From assembly GCF_003591655.1 (NCBI RefSeq), contig NZ_QVRA01000020.1, positions 18,235 to 82,234 on the forward strand: a DNA stretch of 64,000 nucleotides, given 5' to 3'. This document shows, piece by piece, positions 44,918 to 54,917 of this stretch (positions are counted from its first letter, which is position 1; every line of letters starts with the position of its first letter). Below the pieces are notes generated by a model, which saw only the letters and a list, made by a program, of their open reading frames with translations, did no database searches and was not told where the DNA came from. The DNA is from Sphingobium terrigena (GTDB lineage: Bacteria; Pseudomonadota; Alphaproteobacteria; Sphingomonadales; Sphingomonadaceae). The translations under genes were made by a program, and so were the position numbers.

Positions 44918-45655
44918 TCAAACGCTGGCGGGTTCCGTATCGGGTGCAGTTTCCACCGCAGGGTCAGATGCCTTCGCTTTGGTCACTCGCTTGCCGGTTT
45001 TTGGTTTGCTGTCCGGCTTGGCTCCTGCGACTTTAGAGGCTCTGCCGGCTTTGACGGCCGGTGCCGGGGCTAGGGCTTCCTTCACACTTTCTGCGCCGGG
45101 CTTGGCTCGCGGTTTGCGGCCGGGCTTGGCTTTGACCGGCTTCTCGCTCGCTGCGTCGACTGATGGACTGTCCGTTGCCGCTACTATCGCACGCTTGGCC
45201 GGAGCGGCCGCAACGGGCGTCTCGGGCTTGGCAGCAACAGTAACATCAGTGGCCTCCACCTTCTTGCGGCCGAGCCCAAGCCGATGCGCCACCTCCCGGC
45301 GCTGCTCGGAATAGCCCGGCGCGACCATCGGATAGTCCTTCGCCAGACTGTAGCGTTCCCGGTACTCGGCGGGGGTGAGGCCATGCCTGCCGATATGGCG
45401 CTTCAGGCTCTTGTAGGGCTTGCCGTCGATCAAGCTGATGATGTGGTCGCGCGACGCCAGGCTCTTGCGGACCGATACGGCCGGAACATGATCCGGTTCC
45501 GCGGGCGTTGTGACGGCGCTCTTGCGCTCCAGCGCCGTGCGTGTCGTTTCGATGATCGCGGGAATATCGGAGGCCGGTACCTGATTGTTCGCGAAATAGG
45601 CGCTCAGTAGTTGGACCGTCATCGCGGTGAAATCAGGTTCGATGGCATCGGACAT
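44918..45655 (-). CDS. MucR/Ros-family regulator with a long basic C-terminal tail
   Basis: 245 residues from the ATG at 45655 (GGAG 6 nt upstream). Ros/MucR core at about residues 60-135: ISLIDGKPYKSLKRHIGRHG, then LTPAEYRERYSLAKDYPMVAP. The first zinc Cys usual in ICLEDGK is replaced by Ser here. The C-terminal 100 residues are Ala/Lys/Pro-rich, histone-H1-like (KPGRKPRAKPG), and would add nonspecific DNA binding. Likely a global or plasmid-silencing regulator. Confidence 0.88.
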   Translation of the reverse strand: MSDAIEPDFTAMTVQLLSAYFANNQVPASDIPAIIETTRTALERKSAVTTPAEPDHVPAVSVRKSLASRDHIISLIDGKPYKSLKRHIGRHGLTPAEYRERYSLAKDYPMVAPGYSEQRREVAHRLGLGRKKVEATDVTVAAKPETPVAAAPAKRAIVAATDSPSVDAASEKPVKAKPGRKPRAKPGAESVKEALAPAPAVKAGRASKVAGAKPDSKPKTGKRVTKAKASDPAVETAPDTEPASV

Positions 45656-45799
45656 GGAAAACTCCAGATCGAGGAAGAAGGAGATGGACGCCTCTGGCAC
45701 AAAAACGTTGCGGAACATCTAAACGCGAAGCGCCGATGACCACAAGCCGGGAATGTATATCGCTTGTGCGGGCTGCCGTTGCAAATTGAACAGCAGCAA

Positions 45800-45826
45800 T
45801 GGGAGAGGGAGAGGGGAGGGCGGAGA
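45800..45826 (+). repeat. Purine-rich leader element, copy 4 (G-quadruplex-capable)
   Basis: GGG-AGA-GGG-AGA-GGGG-A-GGG at 45800-45819, a canonical four-tract motif, about 50 nt before the start at 45868. Confidence 0.65.
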
Positions 45827-45867
45827 CGAGATCGAATGAATGGTCTCGATTTTGCGAAAGACAGCTC

Positions 45868-46353
45868 ATGGCCAACCGCGTGTCCGCCCATATCCAGATC
45901 GGCGGGGTCTTGTCCCGCAGCCGGTACCCGGAACTCATATCTGCGATCGCTGACGATGATCCCGCCATCGACTGGGATGGCACTCCGTTCGATCCCGCCG
46001 ACCTACCGGCCACCGGTCCGTTATGCCTGATGGATCATGAGGTCGCCGAGGGCCGCTTCGACGAGATCGAGCAATGTTGCCGGTCGCTTGGGCTATCCTA
46101 TGTTCGCTGGCGGGCCGGCTACAGTGGAAGCTTCCCGTCAGACCGGGAAATCTACTTCGGGCCTGGGGAACAAGAAAGTTTCCTCACCACCGAGGAAGAC
46201 ACGCTGATCTTTTCGATCGAACGGATTCGCGAACTCGGATCTATGGATGCGATCGAGGCTGAATATGCTCGTGCGCATTTCAATCCGCCGCCATTGGCGA
46301 TCATCGACGAGGATCCTGCCGACTGCGAAGCAGTGGAGGCCGCCCATGGCTGA
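45868..46353 (+). CDS. Conserved plasmid-type protein, unknown
   Basis: 161 residues, acidic, no signal peptide or membrane helix. Starts MANRVSAHIQIGGVLSRSRY, then PELISAIADDDPAIDWDG and a later YFGPGEQESFLTTEEDTLIF. It overlaps the next gene by 8 bp and the two look cotranslated. No domain recognised. It is headed by purine element 4. Confidence 0.75.
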   Translation: MANRVSAHIQIGGVLSRSRYPELISAIADDDPAIDWDGTPFDPADLPATGPLCLMDHEVAEGRFDEIEQCCRSLGLSYVRWRAGYSGSFPSDREIYFGPGEQESFLTTEEDTLIFSIERIRELGSMDAIEAEYARAHFNPPPLAIIDEDPADCEAVEAAHG

Positions 46354-46966
46354 TTACTATGTTCAGGGTTCTTTCTCGTTCACCTGCACCGCGGCGGAGA
46401 GCGCGCTCATCGAGGAAGCGTGGCAACATGCCGCTGACCTCGGCGACAAGGCGGCGCCAGGCGAATCCAGTGCCGAGTTTCTCGCGGCCTTTCCGCCGAC
46501 TGACCTCGGCAATCCGTTCAACGGCCTGCTCGAGATATTCGACGATCCGAACTTCCCAACATTCGGCGCGGAAATCGAGATCAGCGGCGCGGGTACATGT
46601 CTGGTAACTATCTTCGGCGATACGGATTTTCAGCCGGACACGATTGCAGCCCTGGTGCAGCGCTGCTGCCGGCAGACGCTATCTGAAGCCCCAATTGGGT
46701 TTGAATGGAGCTATAGCTGTTCGCGCCCGCGCGCCGACGGCATCGGTGGCGGATGGTGTGCCATCTTCGTCGACCGGATCGAATTTGGCGCCACGCGCGA
46801 ACGTCTGGCGAGGACGCTCCGCCCCGCCACTCATCGCGATCCCTGGATCGAAGAGCCCGCGCATCCCCTGTCCGACTGGAGAAGCGAAGTGGCCAATGAC
46901 GATACCCGCTTGGGCTATCTCGACTGGGTCGATGCCCGAAGCGCGGCTCTCCCTAATCCACGATAG
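46346..46966 (+). CDS. Conserved plasmid-type protein, unknown
   Basis: 206 residues. Pattern of alternating strands (YYVQGSFSFTCTAAESALIEEA; GAEIEISGAGTCLVTIFGD; GGGWCAIFVDRIEF) suggests an alpha/beta fold. Starts inside the last codons of the previous gene. No signal peptide, no known motif. Probably acts with its upstream partner. Confidence 0.75.
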   Translation: MADYYVQGSFSFTCTAAESALIEEAWQHAADLGDKAAPGESSAEFLAAFPPTDLGNPFNGLLEIFDDPNFPTFGAEIEISGAGTCLVTIFGDTDFQPDTIAALVQRCCRQTLSEAPIGFEWSYSCSRPRADGIGGGWCAIFVDRIEFGATRERLARTLRPATHRDPWIEEPAHPLSDWRSEVANDDTRLGYLDWVDARSAALPNPR

Positions 46967-47065
46967 CAGGATTTCGATCAGATCCCCGTCCGCCGGCCTT
47001 GCATATAGGTTCCAGCAATAGTCCCGGTTTCTCCCTAACAACCCGCATCCCGGAGGATATAGCAT

Positions 47066-47761
47066 ATGACCGACGCTCCCGCGCCGGGCGCATCCGTGCG
47101 CCTGTACAGCCAGACCGACCATGACGAACGCGGCAACTTCCATTATGAGGGCGATCTCTATCGCGCCGGCGAAGCACTGACGTCGCTCGCCGCGCGGATC
47201 GAGCACAATCTGGCACAGCATTTCGCCGAAGCAACCTTTACTATCCGCACGGAAAAGTTCTCCGGCGGGCGCAAGGTCATCGCGGAAGTTCTCGATACGC
47301 CGACTGTTCTCACCGGCCGCGATGCGCAAAACGCCTTCATCGTCGAGGTCCGTGATCAGATGGAAAGGTTCGGCTTCACCCGCACCAATCCGCTGCAGGA
47401 TTTCTGGTCGTGCAGCTTCTATTGCGAGGTGCGCATCGGCCAGGCCTATTGGGCGGCGCTCGCCAAGCGGCAAGGTATCCGCAACCCTGTCGACACGGTT
47501 ATATCGCTGGCGGCGTTCAAGAAGCGTATCAAGGCAGGCGACCGACTGAAACTGGTCGATGCACCGGCCGGCCATCGCCTGCTGGGCACGACCCGCGAGA
47601 TCACCAAAGTGCGGTCCGGCGACCTGATTCTGGAAGGGCGTTCCTACCTGTCCTTTCCACGGGCATCCGCCTTTGCCTGCGACGGGCGCCTGGTCAGGAT
47701 CGCTATCGGTTCGGAATATGGCCCCGATGACCACCTCCTATACGAATGGCAAGCTGCCTGA
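47066..47761 (+). CDS. Conserved plasmid-type protein, unknown
   Basis: 231 residues, GGAGG before the ATG. Contains LAARIEHNLAQHFAEATFTIRTEKFSGGRKVIAEVLD (in part) and a C-terminal region of strands (DRLKLVDAPAGHRLLGTTREITKV). Soluble. No family I can name. Converges on the helicase gene. Confidence 0.75.
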   Translation: MTDAPAPGASVRLYSQTDHDERGNFHYEGDLYRAGEALTSLAARIEHNLAQHFAEATFTIRTEKFSGGRKVIAEVLDTPTVLTGRDAQNAFIVEVRDQMERFGFTRTNPLQDFWSCSFYCEVRIGQAYWAALAKRQGIRNPVDTVISLAAFKKRIKAGDRLKLVDAPAGHRLLGTTREITKVRSGDLILEGRSYLSFPRASAFACDGRLVRIAIGSEYGPDDHLLYEWQAA

Positions 47762-47880
47762 CCGGCTTGGATCGGCGGCCTGGATTCACGGCCTGCGCAT
47801 CGTCACCGTAGGGCGCATACCGTTAAAAGTCCGCGCAAGGAAGCGTGCGGTGAACCGCCAGCCGACGGTGTAAACCGACG

Positions 47881-50800
47881 TCAGGGTCGCTCGCGCGGCA
47901 TGGCTGCGAGGTCCCGGGCATGACCCACGCCGGACCAGGCGCCATGAGACCCGACGACATAAAGATGCTGCTTGGCCCGGGAAGCGGCGACATTGAGGAT
48001 ATTCGGTGTGCCAGCCGCCCAGTCGCGCGCGCCATTTTGTGAGGCCTTCGGCGCGCCCAGAACCAGAATGACCGCCTCCGCCTCCCGTCCCTGAACCGTA
48101 TGAATGGTCCCGATCCGGTCGCTGGACCATTCCCGGATGTCGACCCCGGCCGCAGCGAACATCGCCCTCTCTTTTTCCAAACGGCGACGCATCTCCTGAG
48201 CCACGATGCGGAAAGGGGTGATGACAAACAGGTCCGGGCTGACCACACCGGCGTCGATGATCTGCCGAATGAGCGAGACGACCTGCTCGCCCTCGTCAGG
48301 GGACCATTTGGAGTCCGCCTCGCCGTCGACGTCGACCCATCGGGAAGGACCGAGGGCCCGGCCGATCGCACTCTGGCGAGGGCCGGGCGCATGGACCATC
48401 TGGCCGTCATAGGCGATCCTGTTGGAGATGCCGAACATGGGTTCCTGGCAACGGCGGTGAACGAGTAGCGGAATACCAACCCGGCGTGAACCCTGGTCCG
48501 AGCGAAACGCGGCCTGATAGGGCGAAGCGCGATCCGCCAGAGTCTGCGCTGACGCTTCCGGTGCCGCCCAGACTGGTTTGTCGACCCTGAAGTGTCGGCA
48601 AATCTCGGCATTCAGGCGCTCGGGCAGGGCAACGACGGGCGGTATCTGTAACGGATCCCCGACGATGATCGCGCGGCGTGCGCGCAGGATCGCGCCGACT
48701 GCCGCCTGGGGCAGCGCCTGTCCCGCTTCGTCTACCAACAGCCAGCCTATGCTGCCGATCGGCAGGTCGCCCAGCATGCGCTCGACCGAGGCGAAAGTCG
48801 TCGAAATGACCGGTACGACCAGGAACAGGGTCGCCCATAGGTCCCCAAGCAGCGCCTTTTTCGCCGGATCCTGGGGCGCTCCACCGGAAAAGACGTCCAT
48901 CAGGACGCTGAGATTGTGCAGCATCTTTTGCGCCGAGGCGTCGATGAAGGCCTTGTGCACGTCCAGCGCGGCGATGAAGAGGTCTTCGCGGAGACGATGG
49001 ACGGCGTCGCTGATCCACGGCGCTTCAAGGTTCGACGCCTCGTGGCCACGGGCGAAGAAGGCGTCGTCGATGATGCGGTCGCCCAGTTCAGGACGATGGC
49101 GGTCGATCTCGCTTGCCAATTGCGTCGCCACCGCCCGCGGCGCGGCGAGCCGTGTTTCTCGTCCGGCGATATCCTGATCCACAGCGGCAAGAGCGGCCTC
49201 AGCCTCGGCGAACGCACGCTCGACGGCGCGTAGGGCTGTCCGGGCTTGCGCCTGGGCCGTGACCAGAGGTGCCTGGGCGGAGGTCCAGGCCGCCCATCGC
49301 GCCGTGCGGAACACGCGTGAGAAGAAGCCGGGTCGTTCGGTGCGATGTGCCGCAATCGCGGCGCTCCGCTCGCGATGGACGCGCTCGGCATTCTCAACGT
49401 CGATCTGCCGCTCGGATCGGCGGCTATAGAGTGCCGGACGACGCGAGCACGTCTGCGCCAGTTCCGCTTCGTCCCTTGCGACCGCCTTTCGGGTTTCCGC
49501 CAGCCGAACGCAGAGAAGCCGAATGGCTTCCAGCGCCGCCAATCGCCCATCTACCGTCTGTTTGAGTGCGAGCAGGCGGTCACGCGCCTTGCGCCAGTTT
49601 CTCAAGGCGAATGCGGGCGAGGGCGGTTGCTCGGCGAGCACAACGGGCGGGGTGCGGCGCTCGATGACCTTTCCTGTCTCGGGATCCCTGATCTCCTGAA
49701 TGACCGGGTCGCCCTTGGCGGCCTTGAGGTAGGTGCGAAACCCCCAGTCCTCATGCCACCAGAAGCTCTGCTGAAAAGCTCCACGGTTGCGCGCGTTGCC
49801 CAGCACGGCCGCGATCAGGCCCCAGGTGTCAGCGGGCTCCATCGGAACGGCGGGACCATCTTCATCCTCGATCGACGCGCGCGGGCTATAGACGAGGTCG
49901 CTGATGGATTTGAAATAGCTTATGTCGTTGGTCGAACGGCCAACGGCCTTGGCTGCCGGAAGCTCACGACTGACATTCTCGACTGCCTTGTTGTTGCTGG
50001 AGGCGACCAGCATTTCATGGCCTTTGAGCGACGGGTCCAGCACATAGAGATGAAAGAAGGCTTTGGGACCGAACGCCTGTCGCTCTCCTGAAGGCGTAAA
50101 GGCCTTTGCAGGGTCGTCGAACGACGCCATCGCCATCGCGCGATCGAGCACGGTTGCGGCAAGGATGTCGCGAAGAAGGGTGGTCTTCCCGGTTCCAGGA
50201 GGACCATTAACGGCGATCACCCCTCCGCCGTCGGTCAGTGCCGAACGGGCGAGATTGACTGCGGCCTGTTGCAACAGGACCAGGGGATGGCCACCAGGGC
50301 TTGGCCAGCGCGCCGCGGGCGTTCTGGCCGGGGCCACGGCCGACGCGAGCGCGGCCCTGTCCGAGAACAGGTCGATCGTCCTGCTGGGCGCATCCATACC
50401 CAGATACTGACGAAGGCCGCCGGGTAACTCTCCCTTCGCGCACAGATCGGCCGCTTTCGAAAGGTCGCCCATGAAAAAGGAATTGAGTAGCGAGACTTCG
50501 GGCGGATTTCTCGCTTTGAAATAGTGGAAGACCCTCAGGGCAAAGCTCGGCGGCTCGATTAGATGGTCAGGAATGCCGAACTGGGCGACGAGCCAGCGGT
50601 GCGCCTGGTCGATCGTCGCGAGATCCAGGGGGACCGGGTTTCCTGCGTCGTCTGTGCGGCGCAGGATTTTCTCAAGCGCCTCGATGATCCGCACCTCGAT
50701 ACGAGGCCATGCGCCGAGCGCGCCCAGCTTCAGCTTGAGCGCCAGGGGAAGCGCCCAGGCGAAGCTTGAGACCGCGATGCTGTTGTCCTCAAGGAGGACG

Positions 50801-51468
50801 CCGTTCTTGTCGACCATGACCGCGCCGATCGCGGCCTTCTCCCGCTGCCGCGTGCTCCGCTCTTCATCTGCGCCGAAGGCCTTGACCAGATCTGCGGTCG
50901 CACGATCCATCGGGATCGCGCCGAGGATCACCTGATAATAGAGCTGCCGCTTGGGGCGCGACCGCTCACCCTTGCCCCAAGGGACCTGGCCTCGTGAGAG
51001 ATCGGCGACACAGCTGCGATCGCCGGAGGCAAGGTCTTCGGGCCTTCTATAGGTCTGTGGCGACAGTGCTTCCAAAGCGGTCCAGGCCGCGAGCATGCCG
51101 GCGGGCGTATTGTCATGGTCCGGCGTCGCGACGGACGGCAAATCGCCCAACGCCAGGACGGGCGGCAAGGATGTAATAGAGGATGGCGCTGCGTTGCCAG
51201 CGAACGGGTCAGAGGCCGTGCTCGGTGGGCGCGAAAATCGCGTCTCGGAGCGCTCGGGTGCGTTGGCCAGTGGCGTTTTGCTCGTCGGCTCCGTCGCAAG
51301 GGCGTTTGCAATGCTGGCGCTCAAGCGCGCTGCTCGATCCGTCGTACGAAAACTCAGTTCATGGTCAAGAAGACGAAGGATAGCCGCGTCCGACGGAGAG
51401 GTCCGGAAAATTGCCTCCAGTTGCGCGATCGAATTTTGAAAATAGGGGCGAGCCTTTTCTGCACTCAA
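47881..51468 (-). CDS. Large SF1 (Upf1/Dna2-like) helicase
   Basis: 1195 residues with TTG start (GGGGA about 7 nt upstream). Walker A GPPGTGKTT at about residue 421, motif II VDEAGQ at about 909, motif III GDPLQIPPV, motif V TIHTVQGREAEAVILV and motif VI NVAASRAKQHLYV. Between motifs I and II is a long coiled-coil insertion (about residues 600-770). RNA/DNA helicases of this architecture are common in defence and mobile-element contexts, but no partner nuclease is seen. Followed after 240 bp by the ABC exporter gene. Confidence 0.88.
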   Translation of the reverse strand: MSAEKARPYFQNSIAQLEAIFRTSPSDAAILRLLDHELSFRTTDRAARLSASIANALATEPTSKTPLANAPERSETRFSRPPSTASDPFAGNAAPSSITSLPPVLALGDLPSVATPDHDNTPAGMLAAWTALEALSPQTYRRPEDLASGDRSCVADLSRGQVPWGKGERSRPKRQLYYQVILGAIPMDRATADLVKAFGADEERSTRQREKAAIGAVMVDKNGVLLEDNSIAVSSFAWALPLALKLKLGALGAWPRIEVRIIEALEKILRRTDDAGNPVPLDLATIDQAHRWLVAQFGIPDHLIEPPSFALRVFHYFKARNPPEVSLLNSFFMGDLSKAADLCAKGELPGGLRQYLGMDAPSRTIDLFSDRAALASAVAPARTPAARWPSPGGHPLVLLQQAAVNLARSALTDGGGVIAVNGPPGTGKTTLLRDILAATVLDRAMAMASFDDPAKAFTPSGERQAFGPKAFFHLYVLDPSLKGHEMLVASSNNKAVENVSRELPAAKAVGRSTNDISYFKSISDLVYSPRASIEDEDGPAVPMEPADTWGLIAAVLGNARNRGAFQQSFWWHEDWGFRTYLKAAKGDPVIQEIRDPETGKVIERRTPPVVLAEQPPSPAFALRNWRKARDRLLALKQTVDGRLAALEAIRLLCVRLAETRKAVARDEAELAQTCSRRPALYSRRSERQIDVENAERVHRERSAAIAAHRTERPGFFSRVFRTARWAAWTSAQAPLVTAQAQARTALRAVERAFAEAEAALAAVDQDIAGRETRLAAPRAVATQLASEIDRHRPELGDRIIDDAFFARGHEASNLEAPWISDAVHRLREDLFIAALDVHKAFIDASAQKMLHNLSVLMDVFSGGAPQDPAKKALLGDLWATLFLVVPVISTTFASVERMLGDLPIGSIGWLLVDEAGQALPQAAVGAILRARRAIIVGDPLQIPPVVALPERLNAEICRHFRVDKPVWAAPEASAQTLADRASPYQAAFRSDQGSRRVGIPLLVHRRCQEPMFGISNRIAYDGQMVHAPGPRQSAIGRALGPSRWVDVDGEADSKWSPDEGEQVVSLIRQIIDAGVVSPDLFVITPFRIVAQEMRRRLEKERAMFAAAGVDIREWSSDRIGTIHTVQGREAEAVILVLGAPKASQNGARDWAAGTPNILNVAASRAKQHLYVVGSHGAWSGVGHARDLAAMPRERP

Positions 51469-51708
51469 ACTTCAGTCCCCTTGATCATCCATTGCGGAAA
51501 TCCGCTCTATGTCGTTCGACCCGGCGGGCGACCGCAAGTCAATATGGTACCGAAGGGACCAGGACGGTCTGAAGCCGACCGCGCGTTCTCTGCCGCGGAC
51601 CTTGGAAGGTGGTGCCCTGATGAGCTCCGTCTTGCCTTATCTCTCTGTTTCCGGAAATATATGCACTGTTTCAACAGAAGTGCAGGCATCGTCCAGGCCA
51701 ACTGACGA

Positions 51709-53445
51709 TTATCCCCGCTCTTTTGGAGCGAGCCACAGGTTCCGGTAGGATGCGCACCGCCGCATCAGTTCACCATGGGTGCCGCTGCCAACCAGCTGCC
51801 CGCCGCGTACGAAGAGAACCTGTTCGGCGGCCTTCGCTGTGGCGAGGCGATGGGTGATCATGATCAATGTCGTCGCGTTCCTGGCCCGACTCCGCAATCT
51901 CGTAATGACACTCGCCTCACTGGACGGATCGAGCGCAGACGTGCTCTCATCTAGGATCATGACCGGCACATCCACACCGGCCAACCGCGCGAGCTCCAGC
52001 TTCTGGATCTGACCTCCCGACAGACGCTCGCCTTGCTCTCCCAATTCCATCTCGAAGTCGATTGGTCTCCCCGGCTCATAGAAACGCCAGACGTTAAGCA
52101 GTTTCTCGACCTCGTGGATCGCCTGGCTCGCCGGGGGATAGAGGATGTTTTCCCGCAACGACCGATTGAAGAGGCCGATGAATTGCGGCGCATAGAGAAT
52201 ATTGCGGTGACGCTTTTCCCATGGGATCGTTGCAATATCGACCCCCGCAATCTCGACTTTCCCCGAGCTAGGCGTGAGCACGCCGGCCAGCAGCTGTGCA
52301 AGGGTAGATTTGCCCGAGCCGTTGGGGCCGACGATCGCGACGAAGCGGCCCGCCGGGATAAAAAGCGAAACGCCGTTAATAGCCGGCATGTTGTCGCCGT
52401 AGCAGAAGCTAACGTCTTCGACCGTCAGATCCGCAGCACCTGTGGGACCGAGCTGCGTGGTTCTCGGCACTTCATGGGCGTTCGTGAATGCCAGGACGTC
52501 GCGGATGTTGGCGATCGCGACACCGGCCTGCGCGAGGATATAACCCAGCGCGCTCAGCGGAACCGTCAGCCTAAAAGCATAGGTCTGCAACAGGACGAAG
52601 TCGCCTGCGGTCATGTGTCCATTGCCTACATCAAGGCCGGCAAGCATCAACAGCGCCACAAGTCCGACGCCGAAAATGCAGAATTGTAGCGCCGCCATGA
52701 CGGTCAGCGAACGGTACATGCTGGCGGTGGCCTGCCGTTTCGCCCTCAATATATCGTCGGCATAACGCAGTTCACGATCGAGAGCGCCGTTTAGCACCAC
52801 GCGGCGGGCATTGCGGACGATGTCACCGATCGTGCGGGACACATGCGATGCCGCCGCATTGGTCGCGTCCGCGTGCACGCGGTGGCGTCTGGCCCCGATC
52901 CAGGTCGCGCCGACGAATCCCAGAAGCGTAAGCGCCAGCACCAGCACATAACGAGGCTGAATCAGGCTGGCGATCACTGCAAGACTGGCGATAGCCTGTA
53001 GGAACACCGGCCCGAGCCGCCAGATCAATCCTTCCACGACTAACGTCAGGCTATAGGGCAACCGCTCCAGCATGCCGGGCACCCGTCCGCTCTGACTGTC
53101 GCGCGCCGCCGTGATGTCCGGCAGGGCGGCGGCAAGCGCCTGGGTCGTGAAGTGCCGTGCTAATGCATCGACCATGTCCGCTGTGCAGGCGAGTCTTGCC
53201 GTTTCGACGATGGAAGCGCCCGCCCAGCATCCTACGAACAGCAGGATGAAGAGGACTAACTGCAGGGGCGATCTCGCCGGTCCATCCAGCGCGTCGATCA
53301 ACAGCTTCAGCGCATAGGGACCGGCGACGCCCATCGAAATCACGACGGCTTCCAGGCCGAACGCGTTTACCAGGCTTCGCCTTGTACCCAGGCCCGCAGA
53401 TAGCATCAGCCGTGTCAGCCGGGCCAATGTTCCGAATGTCTTCAC
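51709..53445 (-). CDS. ABC exporter, fused permease and ATPase
   Basis: 578 residues, GTG start with AGGAGGTCC upstream. Six-helix permease (residues about 20-310) then ATPase: Walker A GPNGSGKST, signature LSGGQ, Walker B VMILDEST, H-loop ITHR. It is a type I exporter (peptide/lipid class). It could export the lasso peptide, whose cluster has no adjacent exporter, but it lies 29 kb away and does not carry a peptidase C39 domain. Function uncertain. Confidence 0.88.
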   Translation of the reverse strand: MKTFGTLARLTRLMLSAGLGTRRSLVNAFGLEAVVISMGVAGPYALKLLIDALDGPARSPLQLVLFILLFVGCWAGASIVETARLACTADMVDALARHFTTQALAAALPDITAARDSQSGRVPGMLERLPYSLTLVVEGLIWRLGPVFLQAIASLAVIASLIQPRYVLVLALTLLGFVGATWIGARRHRVHADATNAAASHVSRTIGDIVRNARRVVLNGALDRELRYADDILRAKRQATASMYRSLTVMAALQFCIFGVGLVALLMLAGLDVGNGHMTAGDFVLLQTYAFRLTVPLSALGYILAQAGVAIANIRDVLAFTNAHEVPRTTQLGPTGAADLTVEDVSFCYGDNMPAINGVSLFIPAGRFVAIVGPNGSGKSTLAQLLAGVLTPSSGKVEIAGVDIATIPWEKRHRNILYAPQFIGLFNRSLRENILYPPASQAIHEVEKLLNVWRFYEPGRPIDFEMELGEQGERLSGGQIQKLELARLAGVDVPVMILDESTSALDPSSEASVITRLRSRARNATTLIMITHRLATAKAAEQVLFVRGGQLVGSGTHGELMRRCASYRNLWLAPKERG

Positions 53446-53557
53446 GAGTAGGACCTCCTGGCGATCGATGGATGAGCCAGAAGGAGGGTTGGAACGCGGA
53501 CGCTATCTTAGCGCCAAATCAGGTCATTGCGAAGTCAGGATCCCAAGATATCGGAAA

Positions 53558-53574
53558 GGGAAGGGAGGGGCGGG
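53558..53574 (+). repeat. Purine-rich leader element, copy 5 (G-quadruplex-capable)
   Basis: GGG-AA-GGG-A-GGGG-C-GGG, canonical four-tract motif, about 59 nt before the DUF932 start. Confidence 0.65.
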
Positions 53575-53632
53575 AAAGTGACGGGAAACGTGGATCGGCC
53601 CGTTGCCCCTCTAGCTCCAGGAGATGGTTCCC

Positions 53633-54829
53633 ATGGCGAGCCTTGCCCGCATGACCGACACGCCCCCCGTGTCCGCACCCTATCGCATCGATGTGTCGCG
53701 CGGTGGCCGCAGCGGCCGCGTATCCTCGGAATGGTTCTCACGGCCCGATGACGAGAAATTCCTTTCGCTTTCCAGTCTCTACGACAGCGTGCGCGCCCGC
53801 GCCGAGCGCTCAACCACGCGCATCGTTGAAAGTCGCGCGATCCGGGTGGAAGCCAGGAGCGACAATCCCGAACGGCTGATGCTGATCGCGCCGGGGGATG
53901 AACGGTCTGTCGCACCGACCAACTGGTCCTTCGGCCAGATCTCCAGCCTCGTCGGTGCGCCGGCCTCCTATCTACGTCAGCTTCCCGCCGCCCTGGCCGG
54001 GATCAACCTGCAACACGGCCTCATCACCCATCGCGGCGAACAGGTGAAACTGCTTCAGACCGACGATGGCCGCACTGAACTGCGTGCCGCTACTGGCAGC
54101 GAGTATGGTCGTATTTTCGACTGGGAATTGGTGCAGGCGATCATGGCTTTTGCCGGCGACGGTGTCGGTGACACACGCTGGAAGGTGCCCGGGACGATCC
54201 AGTGGGGCAGTATGACCTATAACCCCTTCGTCGACATCACCACGGATACGACGACGCTCTACGCCTCGGACAGGGATGTGTTCGTATTTCTGGTCGACGA
54301 CACGCACCCGATCGAGGCCGGAAAGTTGCCCAATGGCGATCCCGACCTCTATTTTCGCGGGTTCTATGCGTGGAACTCCGAAGTGGGGTCGAAAACTCTC
54401 GGCATCGCCACCTTCTACCTGCGAGGGGTTTGCGCCAACAGGTGCCTGTGGGGCGTCGAGAATTTCGAGGAGGTGAACATCCGTCACTCCAAATTCGCAG
54501 CCGCTCGTTTCTCCCATCAGGCTGCGCCTGCGCTCGAGCATTTCGCGAATTCTTCGCCGCAGCATTTCATCACCGGGATCAAGGCCGCACGGGACCGCAT
54601 CGTGGCGCGCAAGGATGAGGACCGCGATACCTTCCTGCGCCGCCGCGGCTTCTCGAAGGCCGAGACGACGAAGATCATCCAGACGGTGATGGCGGAGGAG
54701 GGACATCCCCCCGAAAGCCTGTACGATTTCGTGCAGGGCATCACCGCCGTGGCGCGTTCAAAACCCCACCAGGACAGCCGCCTCGAACTCGAGGGCAAGG
54801 CCAGGAAGCTGCTCGAACAGGCGCTCTGA
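53633..54829 (+). CDS. DUF932-family plasmid protein
   Basis: 398 residues from the ATG at 53633 with AGGAG 8 nt upstream. DUF932 features: NWSFGQISSLVGAPASYLRQLP, YNPFVDITTDTTTLYASDRD, FRGFYAWNSEVGSKTLGI and CANRCLWG. Such proteins are encoded on many plasmids and phages (phage/plasmid-like protein group) with unknown role. It heads the transcription unit that leads into the PRTRC genes. Confidence 0.88.
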   Translation: MASLARMTDTPPVSAPYRIDVSRGGRSGRVSSEWFSRPDDEKFLSLSSLYDSVRARAERSTTRIVESRAIRVEARSDNPERLMLIAPGDERSVAPTNWSFGQISSLVGAPASYLRQLPAALAGINLQHGLITHRGEQVKLLQTDDGRTELRAATGSEYGRIFDWELVQAIMAFAGDGVGDTRWKVPGTIQWGSMTYNPFVDITTDTTTLYASDRDVFVFLVDDTHPIEAGKLPNGDPDLYFRGFYAWNSEVGSKTLGIATFYLRGVCANRCLWGVENFEEVNIRHSKFAAARFSHQAAPALEHFANSSPQHFITGIKAARDRIVARKDEDRDTFLRRRGFSKAETTKIIQTVMAEEGHPPESLYDFVQGITAVARSKPHQDSRLELEGKARKLLEQAL

Positions 54830-54917
54830 CGTCCGGTTTTAGACTTTCCCAATTTCTTGTCCAACGCCCCCGCCGGTTTTCGACCGGGGCGGCTATCGCT
54901 CATGAAAGGATAAGGCG

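Noticed and set aside
51115..51705. 196-codon plus frame over the helicase start and the following gap
   Set aside because: Mostly antisense to the helicase gene; the part in the gap has no ribosome site and no known motif.
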